Part shown: positions 45,846 to 57,972 of the stretch, in pieces
Layout: every line of letters starts with the position of its first letter
Numbering within the stretch: position 1 is the first letter of the stretch
Source: Pseudomonas sp. ANT_J12
Lineage (GTDB): Bacteria > Pseudomonadota > Gammaproteobacteria > Pseudomonadales > Pseudomonadaceae
DNA length: 64,000 bases
NCBI RefSeq assembly: GCF_008370045.1
Contig: NZ_VOBN01000021.1
Location: forward strand, 1 to 64,000
Reading direction: 5' to 3'
Made by a program: the position numbers and the translations under genes
Notes under the pieces: model-generated
Told to the model about the DNA's origin: nothing
Database searches by the model: none
Seen by the model: only the letters and a program-made list of their open reading frames with translations

Positions 45846-46913
45846 ATGAAAACCTCATTCACCCCACAAGAGATCAGAATCACTGTTTGCACCGTCTCGA
45901 GCACACTGTTGCTGTGTTCATCCATGGATGTACAAGCCGGTCCCGCCGAAGACGACGCCACCCCTTGGTATCGTCAGGAGGTGCCGACATTGACCTTGCC
46001 CAATGTCGCCGCCACCTACCCGGGACGCTACACCTTCAACCCGGACTTGCGAAGTTCACACCTGACCATCGAAAACGCCGCACCCACTGCCTGGGATCAG
46101 CTCTATGGCCAAGCGTCACGCCAAGCCCAAACCGACGCGCTGTCCGGGAGTTTTGCGAGCCCCGGTGTCGACGAATTCAAAGGCCCGGCCATCCTGACCC
46201 TGCAAAGCAGCAGCGGTCATGTGCAACGGGTCGGGCTGATCGGGGGCACCAGCCAGTACCAGGGCAATAGCGATGGCTTGTTGACCGGCCGCGCGATGGC
46301 CGACCCCGGCAATGACACCCTCAACCTGCAAGGCCAGAGCCTCGGCGCCTACTGGAGCCTGACCGGGCCTCAAGGCTGGCACGTCGACCTGACCGCCAGC
46401 GGTGGCCGGGTCAATGGTTACAGCCGCGATGCCCAAGGCATGCGGCAAACCGCCGAGGGCAGCGCGATGACGGTGTCGGTGGAAGGTGGCTTCCCCATCG
46501 GCCTGGGCGAGAACTGGGTGGTGGAACCCCAGGCGCAATTGATCAACCAGCGCATTACCCTGGACACGCTCTATGCGGGGGCCAATAACGCGTCTTCCAG
46601 CGATCTGACGTCATGGAGCGGCCGGGTCGGTGCGCGGTTGAAAGGCAGTTACGACATCAATGGCCTGCCAGTCGAACCCTATGTGCGGACCAACTTGTGG
46701 CACACGGTGTACACCGGCACGACCGTGACCCTGGATCAGGTGGACAAGATCAGCAGCAGTCGCAATTCATCGACGGTGGATGTGGGATTGGGGTTGGTGG
46801 CCAGGGTCACGCCCGCCGTCAGCCTGTACGTCAGCGCCGATTACAGCAGTGACGTGGACGACAATGATTTGAATGGGTTGATTGGCAGTCTGGGGGTTCG
46901 GATGCGGTGGTGA
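45846..46913 (+). CDS. Stand-alone autotransporter beta-barrel protein
   Basis: A 355-residue protein with a signal-like N-terminus (ITVCTVSSTLLLCSSMDVQA) and a barrel domain starting near residue 80. The barrel closely follows that of the preceding autotransporter: YWSLTGPQGWHVDLTASGGR against YWTLTDPKGWYVDTVVMGTR, ENWVVEPQAQLINQRITLD, VEPYVRTNLWHTVYTGTTVT and a final LIGSLGVRMRW. The passenger is reduced to about 50 residues (PWYRQEVPTLTLPNVAATYP). It may be a decayed or repurposed paralogue, or an outer-membrane pore. Confidence 0.85.
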   Translation: MKTSFTPQEIRITVCTVSSTLLLCSSMDVQAGPAEDDATPWYRQEVPTLTLPNVAATYPGRYTFNPDLRSSHLTIENAAPTAWDQLYGQASRQAQTDALSGSFASPGVDEFKGPAILTLQSSSGHVQRVGLIGGTSQYQGNSDGLLTGRAMADPGNDTLNLQGQSLGAYWSLTGPQGWHVDLTASGGRVNGYSRDAQGMRQTAEGSAMTVSVEGGFPIGLGENWVVEPQAQLINQRITLDTLYAGANNASSSDLTSWSGRVGARLKGSYDINGLPVEPYVRTNLWHTVYTGTTVTLDQVDKISSSRNSSTVDVGLGLVARVTPAVSLYVSADYSSDVDDNDLNGLIGSLGVRMRW

Positions 46914-46916
46914 GGT

Positions 46917-47021
46917 GATCGTTCCCACGCTCTGCGTGGGAATGCATCCCGGGACGCTCCGCGTCCCAATGGAACGCGGAGCGTCCCTTGAGGCATTCCC
47001 ACGCAGAGCGTGGGAACGATC
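46917..47021. repeat. ~110-bp palindromic intergenic element, copy 1
   Basis: Outer arms GATCGTTCCCACGCTCTGCG and the complementary arm ending GTGGGAACGATC flank an inner dyad (GGGACGCTCCGCGTCCC / GGAACGCGGAGCGTCCC). It lies between the convergent barrel gene and glgB, and a single REP arm follows at 47026-47052. Confidence 0.9.
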
Positions 47022-47025
47022 AATT

Positions 47026-47052
47026 CCGTAGGAGCGAGGCTTGCCCGCGAAG
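47026..47052. repeat. REP element, single arm
   Basis: CCGTAGGAGCGAGGCTTGCC with GCGAAGG, next to the palindromic element, downstream of glgB. Confidence 0.75.
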
Positions 47053-47074
47053 GGAGCGACGCGGTGTTAGAGGA

Positions 47075-49306
47075 TCAACCCTCCGGCCGCAAAATCAACA
47101 CTGCCAGCGGCGGCAGATTCAACACCAGCGACAACGCCTGGCCGTGGCTCGGCTCTTCCTCGGTAAACGCCCCGCCGCCATTGCCATAGTTGGAACCGGC
47201 ATAGGTGTCGGCGTCGCTGTTGATCAGCTCGGCCCAGCGTCCGGCAAACGGCACGCCGATGCGATAGGCCGGACGCGGCACCGGCGTGAAGTTGGCCACC
47301 ACCAGCGCGGGCCGACCGTCCTTGCTCCAGCGCATAAAGGCATAAACGCTGTTGACCGCATCATCGCCGATCAACCACTGGAAGCCTTGCGGCGCATCGT
47401 CCTGATCGTGCAGCGCCGGTTCTTCGCGGTACAACCGGTTGAGGTCACCGACCAGTTTCTGCACGCCTTTGTGCTCGGAGTACTGCAACAGGTACCAGTC
47501 CAGTTGCTGATCGTGATTCCACTCGCGCCACTGGCCAAACTCGCAGCCCATGAACAACAGTTTCTTGCCCGGATGCGCCCACATGAAACTCAGGTAGGCG
47601 CGCAGATTCGCGAATTTCTGCCAGCGGTCGCCGGGCATCTTGTCAATCAGCGAATGCTTGCCGTGCACCACTTCATCGTGGGAAATCGGCAGGATAAAAC
47701 GCTCGGACCACGCATACACCAAGCCGAAACTCAGCTCGTTGTGGTGATGGGCGCGGTACACCGGATCCTGCTGGATGTAATGCAGCGAATCGTGCATCCA
47801 GCCCATGTTCCACTTGTAGTCGAAACCGAGGCCACCCTGCTGGGTGTTCTGGCTGACGCCGGGCCACGCGGTGGATTCTTCGGCGATCACCAAGGCACCG
47901 GGCGCTTCGAGGTCGACCACGTCATTGAGGTGCCGCAGGAAATCGATGGCTTCCAGGTTTTCGCGACCGCCATGGCGGTTCGGCACCCATTCGCCGGCCT
48001 TGCGCGAGTAGTCGCGATAGAGCATCGAGGCCACGGCATCGACCCGCAGGCCATCGACGTGGAAGTGTTTGAGCCAGTGCAGCGCCGAGGCGAGCATGTA
48101 GCCGTGCACTTCGGTGCGCCCCAGGTTGTAGATCAACGTGTCCCAATCCTGGTGAAAGCCTTCCATCGGGTTGGCGTATTCATACAACGCCGTGCCGTCG
48201 AACTGCGCCAAACCATGGGTATCGGTAGGGAAATGCGCCGGCACCCAATCGAGGATCACGCCAATATCGGCCTGGTGGCAGGCGTTGACGAACGCCGCGA
48301 AATCGTCCGGCGAACCGTAACGCGCACTCGGGGCGAATTGCGAGAGCAATTGATAACCCCAGGAGCCACCGAACGGATGCTCCATGATCGGCATCAGTTC
48401 GATGTGGGTGAACCCCAGCTCCTTCACATACGGAATCAGCCGATCAGCCAATTCGTGCCAGGTGTACTGGCGCGCGACTTCGCCCAGGTCATCCAGCTCG
48501 CATTGCCACGAACCGGCGTGCAATTCATAGATCGACAGCGGTGCGCTGGGTTTCTGCTTGTCAGCGCGCGACTGCATCCACTCATGGTCCTGCCAGTCGA
48601 TGCTCAGGGGCGCCGCGACTCTCGAGGCGGTGTCCGGCGGCATCTGTGTAGCCAGGGCCATCGGGTCGGCCTTGAGCGGCAAAATGCCCTGGGCACCGAG
48701 GATTTCGTATTTGTAGGCCTCCCCCGCTTGCAGGCGCGGGATGAACAACTCCCAGACCCCGGTCGGATGACGCAAGCGCATCGGATGCCGACGGCCGTCC
48801 CAGACGTTGAAGTCGCCGACCACTGACACGCGTTTGGCGTTCGGCGCCCACACGGAGAAACGCACGCCATCGACGCCATCGACATTCTTCAACTGCGCGC
48901 CAAGGCACGCACTGAGGTCGCGGTGATTGCCCTCGGCGAACAGGTACAAGTCCATTTCACCGAGCAACGGCCCGAAGCTGTAAGGATCTTCCGCCACCTG
49001 CTCGCCACCGGCCCAGCGGGTGCGCAGCAGGTACGGCTGCGCGCGGTCGAAATGGCCGACGAACAGCCCCGGCGTCTGGGTGGCTTCAAGGTTGCCCAGC
49101 TCTTCGCCGGAATCCTTGGCCAACACCTGCACGCTCAGAGCGTCCGGCAGATAGGCGCGGATGAATTGCCCGCCCTGGTCGTCGCCGTGGGGGCCGAGGA
49201 TGGAAAACGGGTCGTGGTGTTCGGCGCGTACCAGCGCATCAATGTCTCGCGCCCTGGGTAGCAGCGCTTCTTTATGGTGCCCCTGTTCCTTGTTCGAGAA
49301 ACTCAT
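47075..49306 (-). CDS. glgB: 1,4-alpha-glucan branching enzyme GlgB
   Basis: A 743-residue GH13 enzyme that makes alpha-1,6 branches. The N-terminal half has two CBM48-like domains (HDPFSILGPHGDDQGG; GVRFSVWAPNAKRVSVVGDF). The barrel carries PFGGSWGYQLLSQFAPSARY, the nucleophile in VDGLRVDAVASMLYRDYSR, Glu in VIAEESTAWPGVSQ and SHDEVVHGKHSLIDKMPGD. It starts 2 bp before the treS stop side of the operon, in the order glgE, treS, glgB, so it branches the polymer built by GlgE. The palindromic element at 46917 lies just past its stop. Confidence 0.96.
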   Translation of the reverse strand: MSFSNKEQGHHKEALLPRARDIDALVRAEHHDPFSILGPHGDDQGGQFIRAYLPDALSVQVLAKDSGEELGNLEATQTPGLFVGHFDRAQPYLLRTRWAGGEQVAEDPYSFGPLLGEMDLYLFAEGNHRDLSACLGAQLKNVDGVDGVRFSVWAPNAKRVSVVGDFNVWDGRRHPMRLRHPTGVWELFIPRLQAGEAYKYEILGAQGILPLKADPMALATQMPPDTASRVAAPLSIDWQDHEWMQSRADKQKPSAPLSIYELHAGSWQCELDDLGEVARQYTWHELADRLIPYVKELGFTHIELMPIMEHPFGGSWGYQLLSQFAPSARYGSPDDFAAFVNACHQADIGVILDWVPAHFPTDTHGLAQFDGTALYEYANPMEGFHQDWDTLIYNLGRTEVHGYMLASALHWLKHFHVDGLRVDAVASMLYRDYSRKAGEWVPNRHGGRENLEAIDFLRHLNDVVDLEAPGALVIAEESTAWPGVSQNTQQGGLGFDYKWNMGWMHDSLHYIQQDPVYRAHHHNELSFGLVYAWSERFILPISHDEVVHGKHSLIDKMPGDRWQKFANLRAYLSFMWAHPGKKLLFMGCEFGQWREWNHDQQLDWYLLQYSEHKGVQKLVGDLNRLYREEPALHDQDDAPQGFQWLIGDDAVNSVYAFMRWSKDGRPALVVANFTPVPRPAYRIGVPFAGRWAELINSDADTYAGSNYGNGGGAFTEEEPSHGQALSLVLNLPPLAVLILRPEG

Positions 49307-49308
49307 GA

Positions 49309-52650
<3,342 letters not shown>

Positions 52651-52688
52651 TTGAAACTCCTGTGAAAAACAGAAAACGCCTCGACCCA

Positions 52689-52799
52689 GATCGTTCCCAC
52701 GCTCTGCGTGGGAATGCCTCAACGGACGCTCCGCGTTCGGCTCTGGAGGGGACGCGGAGCGTCCCGGGCTGCATTCCCACGCAGAGCGTGGGAACGATC
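52689..52799. repeat. ~110-bp palindromic intergenic element, copy 2
   Basis: Full outer arms GATCGTTCCCACGCTCTGCG and complement, with inner GGACGCTCCGCG / CGCGGAGCGTCC arms. It sits between glgE and treS inside the operon, so it lies in the transcript and could set a differential expression level. Confidence 0.9.
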
Positions 52800-52802
52800 G
52801 TG

Positions 52803-54797
52803 CTAAACGGTAATTCGCCAAATCCCGAACGGCTGATGCGCCGGGTCGATCCGCATGAACTGGTACTTGCCGTGCCAGGTCCAGCGGTGGCCGTTCATCA
52901 AGTCTTCGCCTTGGGTGCTGGCATCGTCGGGCAGGCCCATTTCCCAGAGCGGCAATTCGAAATTCGCTTCCTGCACGTTGTGCGGGTCGAGGCTGACCGC
53001 CACCAGGATGAAGTTGCTGCCGTCGGCGCTGCGTTTGCCGAAGTACAGAATGTTGTCGTTCCAGGCGTTGTAGATCTTCAGCCCCAGGTGCGTCTGCAAC
53101 GCCGGGTTCTGCCGGCGGATGCGGTTGAGCTGGGCGATCTCGGCAATGATGTTGCCCGGCGCATTGAAGTCTCGCGGGCGGATCTCGTACTTCTCGGAAT
53201 TGAGGTATTCCTCCTTGCCCGGAATCGGCGCCGCCTCGCACAGCTCGAACCCCGAATACATGCCCCACAGGCCCGAGCCCATGGTCGCCAGCGCCGCGCG
53301 GATCAGAAAGCCGGGGCGTCCGGATTCGTGCAGGAACGCCGGGTTGATGTCCGGGGTGTTGACGAAGAAGTTGGGGCGAAAGCATTCACTCCACGGCGAC
53401 TCGTTCAGCTCACTGAAATAAGTCGACAGTTCGTACTTGGTGTTGCGCCAGGTGAAATAGGTGTAGCTCTGGGAGTAACCGACCTTGCCCAGCCGCGCCA
53501 TCATCGCCGGGGTGGTAAAGGCTTCGGCGAGGAAAATCACTTCGGGGTGCAGCGCCCGCACATCGGCAATCAGCCATTGCCAGAACGGCAGCGGCTTGGT
53601 GTGCGGGTTGTCGACGCGAAAGATCTTCACGCCCTCCTCGACCCAACCGACCACGATGTCGCGCAATTCGACCCAGAGGCTGGGAATCGCGTCGGCGGCG
53701 TAGAAGTCGACGTTGACGATGTCCTGATATTTCTTCGGCGGGTTCTCGGCGTATTTGATCGTGCCGTCGGGCCGCCAGTTGAACCAGCCCGGATGCTGTT
53801 GCAGCCACGGGTGGTCCTGGGAGCACTGGATGGCGAAGTCGAGGGCGATTTCCAGCCCATGCTCCGCCGCTGCGACCACCAGCCGGCGAAAATCTTCACG
53901 GGTGCCCAACTCGGAATGAATCGCCTCGTGCCCGCCCTCGGCACTGCCGATGGCGTACGGGCTGCCCGGATCGTCGGGGCCGGCGGTCAGGGAATTGTTT
54001 GGGCCTTTGCGGTAGCTGCGGCCGATCGGGTGGATCGGCGGGAAGTACAGCACGTCGAAGCCCATGTCCTGGATCATCGGCAGCCGCGAGTGCACGTCGT
54101 TAAAGGTGCCGTGGCGGGTGGGATCGTCGGTGATCGAGCGCGGAAACAGCTCGTACCAGCTGGCGAACTGGGCGATTTCCCGTTCGACGTCCAGCGGGTA
54201 CTCCTGGCTCAGGCTCAGGTAGGCGCGATGGTCGGCCTCGGCCATGAGGTCGGCGCTACGCTGGTGCAGGAACAGCGCGACCTGCTCGGTTTCGAGCAAC
54301 CCGGACAGCTCATGGTGCAGCCCCGCCAGTTGCTCGCTCAACTCACCGTCACTGCGCTCGCCGGCCTGTTGCACCATCGTGCGGCCTTCCTGCAGCTCCA
54401 GGCTCACCGGCACGCGGGCGGTGTGTTTCTTTTCCAGTTCATAACAGAAGCTGGCGAACTGATCGATCCAGGCTTCGATGCAGAACACATGACGGCCCTG
54501 GCGCTCGACCCGGAACCGGCCCTGCCAGCCGTTGTTGCCCAGTTCAGCCATGGTTTCGCTGTGCCAGGACTCCTCACCCTCGCCGCGCCAGCGGATGCGC
54601 ACGGCCAGTTTGTCGTGGCCATCGGCAAACACCTTGCTGGTCACCAACACGTCCTGGCCGACCACGGCCTTGACGGCAAACTGCCCGCCATCGAGGGTCG
54701 GCATGACGTTTTCAATCGCAATGCGCGGCAGCAATAACGCCTGCGACAGCGGCATGTGCGGGTTGTAACTGAGTTCTGTCGGTTTTTCAGCGATCAT
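52803..54797 (-). CDS. glgE: Maltosyltransferase GlgE
   Basis: A 664-residue GH13_3 enzyme that adds maltosyl units from alpha-maltose-1-phosphate to alpha-1,4-glucan. Marks are LPRIAIENVMPTLDGGQFAV (N-terminal domain), YFPPIHPIGRSYRKGPNNSL, the nucleophile in IFRVDNPHTKPLPFWQW, the acid/base Glu in VIFLAEAFTTPAMM and YTYFTWRNTKYELSTYF. The ATG at 54797 (MIAEKPTEL) has GGAG 9 bp before it; the frame extends to 54881 without plausible sequence. It heads the leftward operon glgE-treS-glgB. Confidence 0.95.
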   Translation of the reverse strand: MIAEKPTELSYNPHMPLSQALLLPRIAIENVMPTLDGGQFAVKAVVGQDVLVTSKVFADGHDKLAVRIRWRGEGEESWHSETMAELGNNGWQGRFRVERQGRHVFCIEAWIDQFASFCYELEKKHTARVPVSLELQEGRTMVQQAGERSDGELSEQLAGLHHELSGLLETEQVALFLHQRSADLMAEADHRAYLSLSQEYPLDVEREIAQFASWYELFPRSITDDPTRHGTFNDVHSRLPMIQDMGFDVLYFPPIHPIGRSYRKGPNNSLTAGPDDPGSPYAIGSAEGGHEAIHSELGTREDFRRLVVAAAEHGLEIALDFAIQCSQDHPWLQQHPGWFNWRPDGTIKYAENPPKKYQDIVNVDFYAADAIPSLWVELRDIVVGWVEEGVKIFRVDNPHTKPLPFWQWLIADVRALHPEVIFLAEAFTTPAMMARLGKVGYSQSYTYFTWRNTKYELSTYFSELNESPWSECFRPNFFVNTPDINPAFLHESGRPGFLIRAALATMGSGLWGMYSGFELCEAAPIPGKEEYLNSEKYEIRPRDFNAPGNIIAEIAQLNRIRRQNPALQTHLGLKIYNAWNDNILYFGKRSADGSNFILVAVSLDPHNVQEANFELPLWEMGLPDDASTQGEDLMNGHRWTWHGKYQFMRIDPAHQPFGIWRITV

Positions 54798-55015
54798 CGA
54801 GCATCTCTCCTTTACGCCCCAAGGACGCTCTTGTGCCAGATGTTCATCCACATGGGCCGGTCCGTCCCGGAATGAACTCACTTAGGTTCCGAGCGACGGG
54901 CGCCGGTAAAAGTTCACGGGGATTTGCCTGAGTATTGGTGGGAATCAAAACCTTCACGCGGTGGTCAACTCACTTAAGCACGACTCACGCCATGTGCAAC
55001 CAGGAGGCATCAACG

Positions 55016-55183
55016 ATGAGCATTCCGATCCCGGCAGAAACACCTGATCCCAACATCGACAACCCGACGATCCCGCCAACCGAACCGGAGCCGGTGCCCG
55101 AACAAGAGCCACCAGGCACCACCCCGCCACCCCGCGAAGACCCGCCGCAGACCATGCCGCCGGTGATCGTCAGCCCCGCGTAA
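55016..55183 (+). CDS. Small proline-rich protein, 55 residues
   Basis: An acidic, disordered protein in which 20 of 55 residues are proline (MSIPIPAETPDPNIDNPTIP through MPPVIVSPA). No signal peptide. AGGAGG lies 8 bp before the ATG, one of the best ribosome sites of the window, which supports real translation. It is divergent from glgE and shares its upstream region, which contains two AACTCACTTA direct repeats (54875 and 54967). Function unknown. Confidence 0.65.
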   Translation: MSIPIPAETPDPNIDNPTIPPTEPEPVPEQEPPGTTPPPREDPPQTMPPVIVSPA

Positions 55184-55324
55184 GATCGTTCCCACGCTAC
55201 TGCGCGACTGTGCGCGACTGATCTTTCCCACGCTCTGCGTGGGAATGCAGCCCGGGACGCTCTGCGTCCCAGTGGAACGCGGAGCGTCCCTTGAGGCATT
55301 CCCACGCAGAGCGTGGGAACGATC
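55184..55324. repeat. ~110-bp palindromic intergenic element, copy 3, with extra left arm
   Basis: A truncated left arm (GATCGTTCCCACGCTACTGC) and a GCGCGACT duplication precede a full copy starting near 55220 and ending GTGGGAACGATC. It lies between the proline-rich peptide gene and the convergent MgtC-family gene. Confidence 0.88.
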
Positions 55325-55831
55325 TTACGGTTCGCGGTTGTTGTTCTTGTCGAGCATCCGCACCACCATCGGCATCACGCTGAAAATCGCCAAGGCCAGC
55401 AACGTACTGAGCACCGCCGTCGCCTCGCGGCCCAACCCGGCGGAAACGCCAATGGCCGCAGTCATCCACAAGCCGGCAGCCGTGGTCAGGCCTTTCACGT
55501 GACCTTCATCGCCTTCGGTGTTCTTCAGGATGGTCCCGGCACCGAGGAAGCCGATCCCGGCGATCACCCCCTGCACCACCCGGCTCATGGCATCCGCCTG
55601 GGAGCCGGACATCTGCGGCACCAGTACAAACAGCGCAGCGCCCAGGGCCACCAACATATGCGTGCGCACCCCGGCAGCCTTGCCCTTGTGCTCGCGCTCG
55701 AAACCCAAAATACCGCCCAACACGGCCGCCATCAGCAAACGCACGGTAATGCGCGTCAGTTGTGAAGCGTCGCCAACGTCGGCGAACTCCGCTTGCAGCG
55801 TCACCCAAACTTCATGCCACCAGGCATCCAT
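55325..55831 (-). CDS. MgtC/SapB-family inner-membrane protein
   Basis: A 168-residue protein with four to five membrane segments and the MgtC signature: LLMAAVLGGILGFEREHKGK, AAGVRTHMLVALGAALFVL, VQGVIAGIGFLGAGTILKN and GLTTAAGLWMTAAIGVSAG. MgtC proteins support growth in low magnesium and inside macrophages, in part by inhibiting ATP synthase. The short form here lacks the C-terminal ACT-like domain of true MgtC, so it is closer to SapB/YhiD types. No magnesium transporter or leader is adjacent. Confidence 0.9.
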   Translation of the reverse strand: MDAWWHEVWVTLQAEFADVGDASQLTRITVRLLMAAVLGGILGFEREHKGKAAGVRTHMLVALGAALFVLVPQMSGSQADAMSRVVQGVIAGIGFLGAGTILKNTEGDEGHVKGLTTAAGLWMTAAIGVSAGLGREATAVLSTLLALAIFSVMPMVVRMLDKNNNREP

Positions 55832-55952
55832 CGCGCAGTCCTTGTGAGAGTTGATAAAGGATGGACCGCGTCGACCATTAATCGGTTGCACAGAACGATG
55901 GCCGCCCCCGGCGACCTAAGGTTTTAGTCTCCGCCGAAAAAAGGACAGTCCC

Positions 55953-56186
55953 ATGACCGTGCGCATCGAAAGCCAAACCTGCTTTTTCACCACCGAAAAC
56001 GGCGAAGAAATTCGTCTGTGCCCCGACGTCACCATCATCACCGACTCGGAAAAAGCCATGTCGGCAGTGGAGATCAACGGCCAGCGTATCTACATCACCG
56101 AAGCAGAAGCCGACGCATTGACCGTAGCAGGTGCTGTCGACGGTCGTAAGCATCTGAAGGCCACCGACAGTGATTCGGTGATTTGA
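55953..56186 (+). CDS. DUF3203-family protein
   Basis: A 77-residue soluble protein matching the DUF3203 pattern (VRIESQTCFFTTENGEEIRL near the start, ITEAEADALTVAGAVDGRKH near the end), a family essentially confined to Pseudomonas with no known function. AAAAAAGGA lies before the ATG. It stands alone, divergent from the MgtC-like gene. Confidence 0.82.
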   Translation: MTVRIESQTCFFTTENGEEIRLCPDVTIITDSEKAMSAVEINGQRIYITEAEADALTVAGAVDGRKHLKATDSDSVI

Positions 56187-56381
56187 CTGACCCGGATCAA
56201 CAACGCCCGCAGGCGCCTGGGATAGGCGTTTGCGGCCTGCGTTCGCGGGTGCATCAAGTTGTCGCAGGCATTCGTTCAAATCCCATCTGATCCGCTTTTT
56301 ATTGCAATACCTGAGTCTGTTATGCAAACAGATCGACGCTCATAGTGCACCGGCCTGATGGAGGCTGATGAGCGAACGACC

Positions 56382-57794
56382 ATGAGCGAGAGAATCCCCG
56401 TCCGAACCGTAGAGACCTATGAACCTTCACGCCCAAAGATGAAGGTCAAATCCAGCGACAACCTGATCCACACCCGCAGCTTCACCGGCCTGTACCGTAC
56501 CTTGCGCATGAGCGGTGCCGGTTTCCTGTTCCTCGCCTTCTTCGGCACGGTGTGGCTGAACTGGGGCGGCCGCCAGGCGGTGCTCTGGGATTTGTCCGAA
56601 AGCAAATTCCACATTTTTGGCGCGACCTTCTGGCCCCAGGATTTCATCCTGCTGTCGGCGTTGCTGATCATTGCCGCGTTCGGCCTGTTTGCGATCACCG
56701 TGTTTGCCGGGCGGGTCTGGTGCGGCTACACCTGCCCGCAAAGCTCCTGGACCTGGATTTTCATGTGGTGCGAGAAGATCACCGAAGGCGAGCGCAACCA
56801 GCGGATCAAGCTACAAGCCGCGCCCTGGGGCCTGAACAAGCTGCTACGGCGCTCGGCCAAACACACATTGTGGCTGGCCATCAGCCTGCTCACCGGCCTG
56901 ACCTTTGTCGGTTACTTCACACCAATCCGCCCCTTGGCCGAAGAACTGCTGACCCTGCAAATGGCCGGGGTCAGTCTGTTCTGGGTGATCTTCTTCACCG
57001 GCGCCACCTACATCAACGCCGGTTGGCTGCGTGAAGCGGTGTGCATGCACATGTGCCCGTATGCGCGGTTCCAGAGCGTGATGTTCGACAAGGACACCCT
57101 GACCATTTCCTACGACGTGGCCCGTGGCGAAAACCGTGGCCCGCGCAAACGCGAGGTGAAACCGGCCGACGTCGGCCTCGGCGACTGCATCGACTGCCAG
57201 GTCTGCGTGCAGGTCTGCCCGACCGGCATCGACATCCGCGACGGCTTGCAAATGGAATGCATCGGCTGCGCGGCGTGCATCGACGCCTGCGATTCGATCA
57301 TGGACAAAATGGGCTACGCTCGCGGGCTGATCAGCTACACCTCCGAACATGAATTGCAGGGTGGCAAGACCCATCTGCTGCGGCCACGGTTGATTGGCTA
57401 CACGGCGGTGCTGCTGATCATGATCGGCGCGCTGGCCCTGGCGTTGGTGGAACGGCCAATGGTGTCGCTGGACGTCACCAAGGACCGGGGCATGTACCGT
57501 GAAAACAGCGAAGGCCTGATCGAGAACATCTACAGCCTCAAAGTCATCAACAAGACCCAGCAGCGCCAGGATTACCGTCTGAGCCTGGTGGATGGCGAGG
57601 GCTTCCAGCTGCAAGGCAAGACGGAGTTGAGCCTGGCGCCGGGTGAGATTGTCGATGTGCCGCTGTCGGTGGCCATGACCACGGAACGGCCGAGCAGCAG
57701 CTCGCAGACCATCAGCTTCAAGATTGTCGACAGCGACGAACCCGACATCTACAGCGTGGCGAAGAGCCGGTTTGTTGCGCCGATGAATCGTTGA
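56382..57794 (+). CDS. ccoG: Cytochrome cbb3 oxidase accessory protein CcoG (RdxA/FixG)
   Basis: A 470-residue polytopic membrane protein with about five membrane helices, two cysteine-rich ferredoxin-type clusters (DCIDCQVCVQVCPTGIDIRD and MECIGCAACIDACD, about 265-305) and a C-terminal Ig-like periplasmic domain. CcoG reduces Cu(II) for copper delivery to cbb3 oxidase. It usually follows ccoNOPQ; here it stands alone, so it is probably an extra copy. The start MSERIPVRTVETYEP at 56382 fits family N-termini; a short upstream ATG at 56358 is in frame. A MocR-type regulator follows after a repeat. Confidence 0.93.
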   Translation: MSERIPVRTVETYEPSRPKMKVKSSDNLIHTRSFTGLYRTLRMSGAGFLFLAFFGTVWLNWGGRQAVLWDLSESKFHIFGATFWPQDFILLSALLIIAAFGLFAITVFAGRVWCGYTCPQSSWTWIFMWCEKITEGERNQRIKLQAAPWGLNKLLRRSAKHTLWLAISLLTGLTFVGYFTPIRPLAEELLTLQMAGVSLFWVIFFTGATYINAGWLREAVCMHMCPYARFQSVMFDKDTLTISYDVARGENRGPRKREVKPADVGLGDCIDCQVCVQVCPTGIDIRDGLQMECIGCAACIDACDSIMDKMGYARGLISYTSEHELQGGKTHLLRPRLIGYTAVLLIMIGALALALVERPMVSLDVTKDRGMYRENSEGLIENIYSLKVINKTQQRQDYRLSLVDGEGFQLQGKTELSLAPGEIVDVPLSVAMTTERPSSSSQTISFKIVDSDEPDIYSVAKSRFVAPMNR

Positions 57795-57813
57795 GCCGTT
57801 AAGATGCCGGCCA

Positions 57814-57935
57814 TTGTGGCGAGGGGGCTTGCCCCCGTTGGGTCGCGAAGCGGCCCCCTGCATTTCTTCAGAAATATCGCGCGGCTTGATTTACGACTGC
57901 TTCGCAGCCGAACGGGGGCAAGCCCCTCGCCACAA
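57814..57935. repeat. Inverted repeat of the GTGGCGAGGGGGCTTGCCCC type
   Basis: TTGTGGCGAGGGGGCTTGCC and its complement frame a 122-bp unit with inner palindromic parts (GTCGCGAAGCGGCC, CTGCTTCGCAGCC). It lies between ccoG and the MocR gene. Confidence 0.88.
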
Positions 57936-57972
57936 ATGAGCACCACATAAATAACTTCAATCCAGGCACTCG

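Noticed and set aside
46988..48826. A 612-codon plus-strand frame across glgB
   Set aside because: Starts inside a repeat and runs antisense to a conserved enzyme; no recognisable motif.
52651..53385. An N-terminal extension of TreS by about 245 residues
   Set aside because: The extra sequence reads through the palindromic element and antisense-frame parts of glgE; the ATG at 52650 has a ribosome site and matches family starts.
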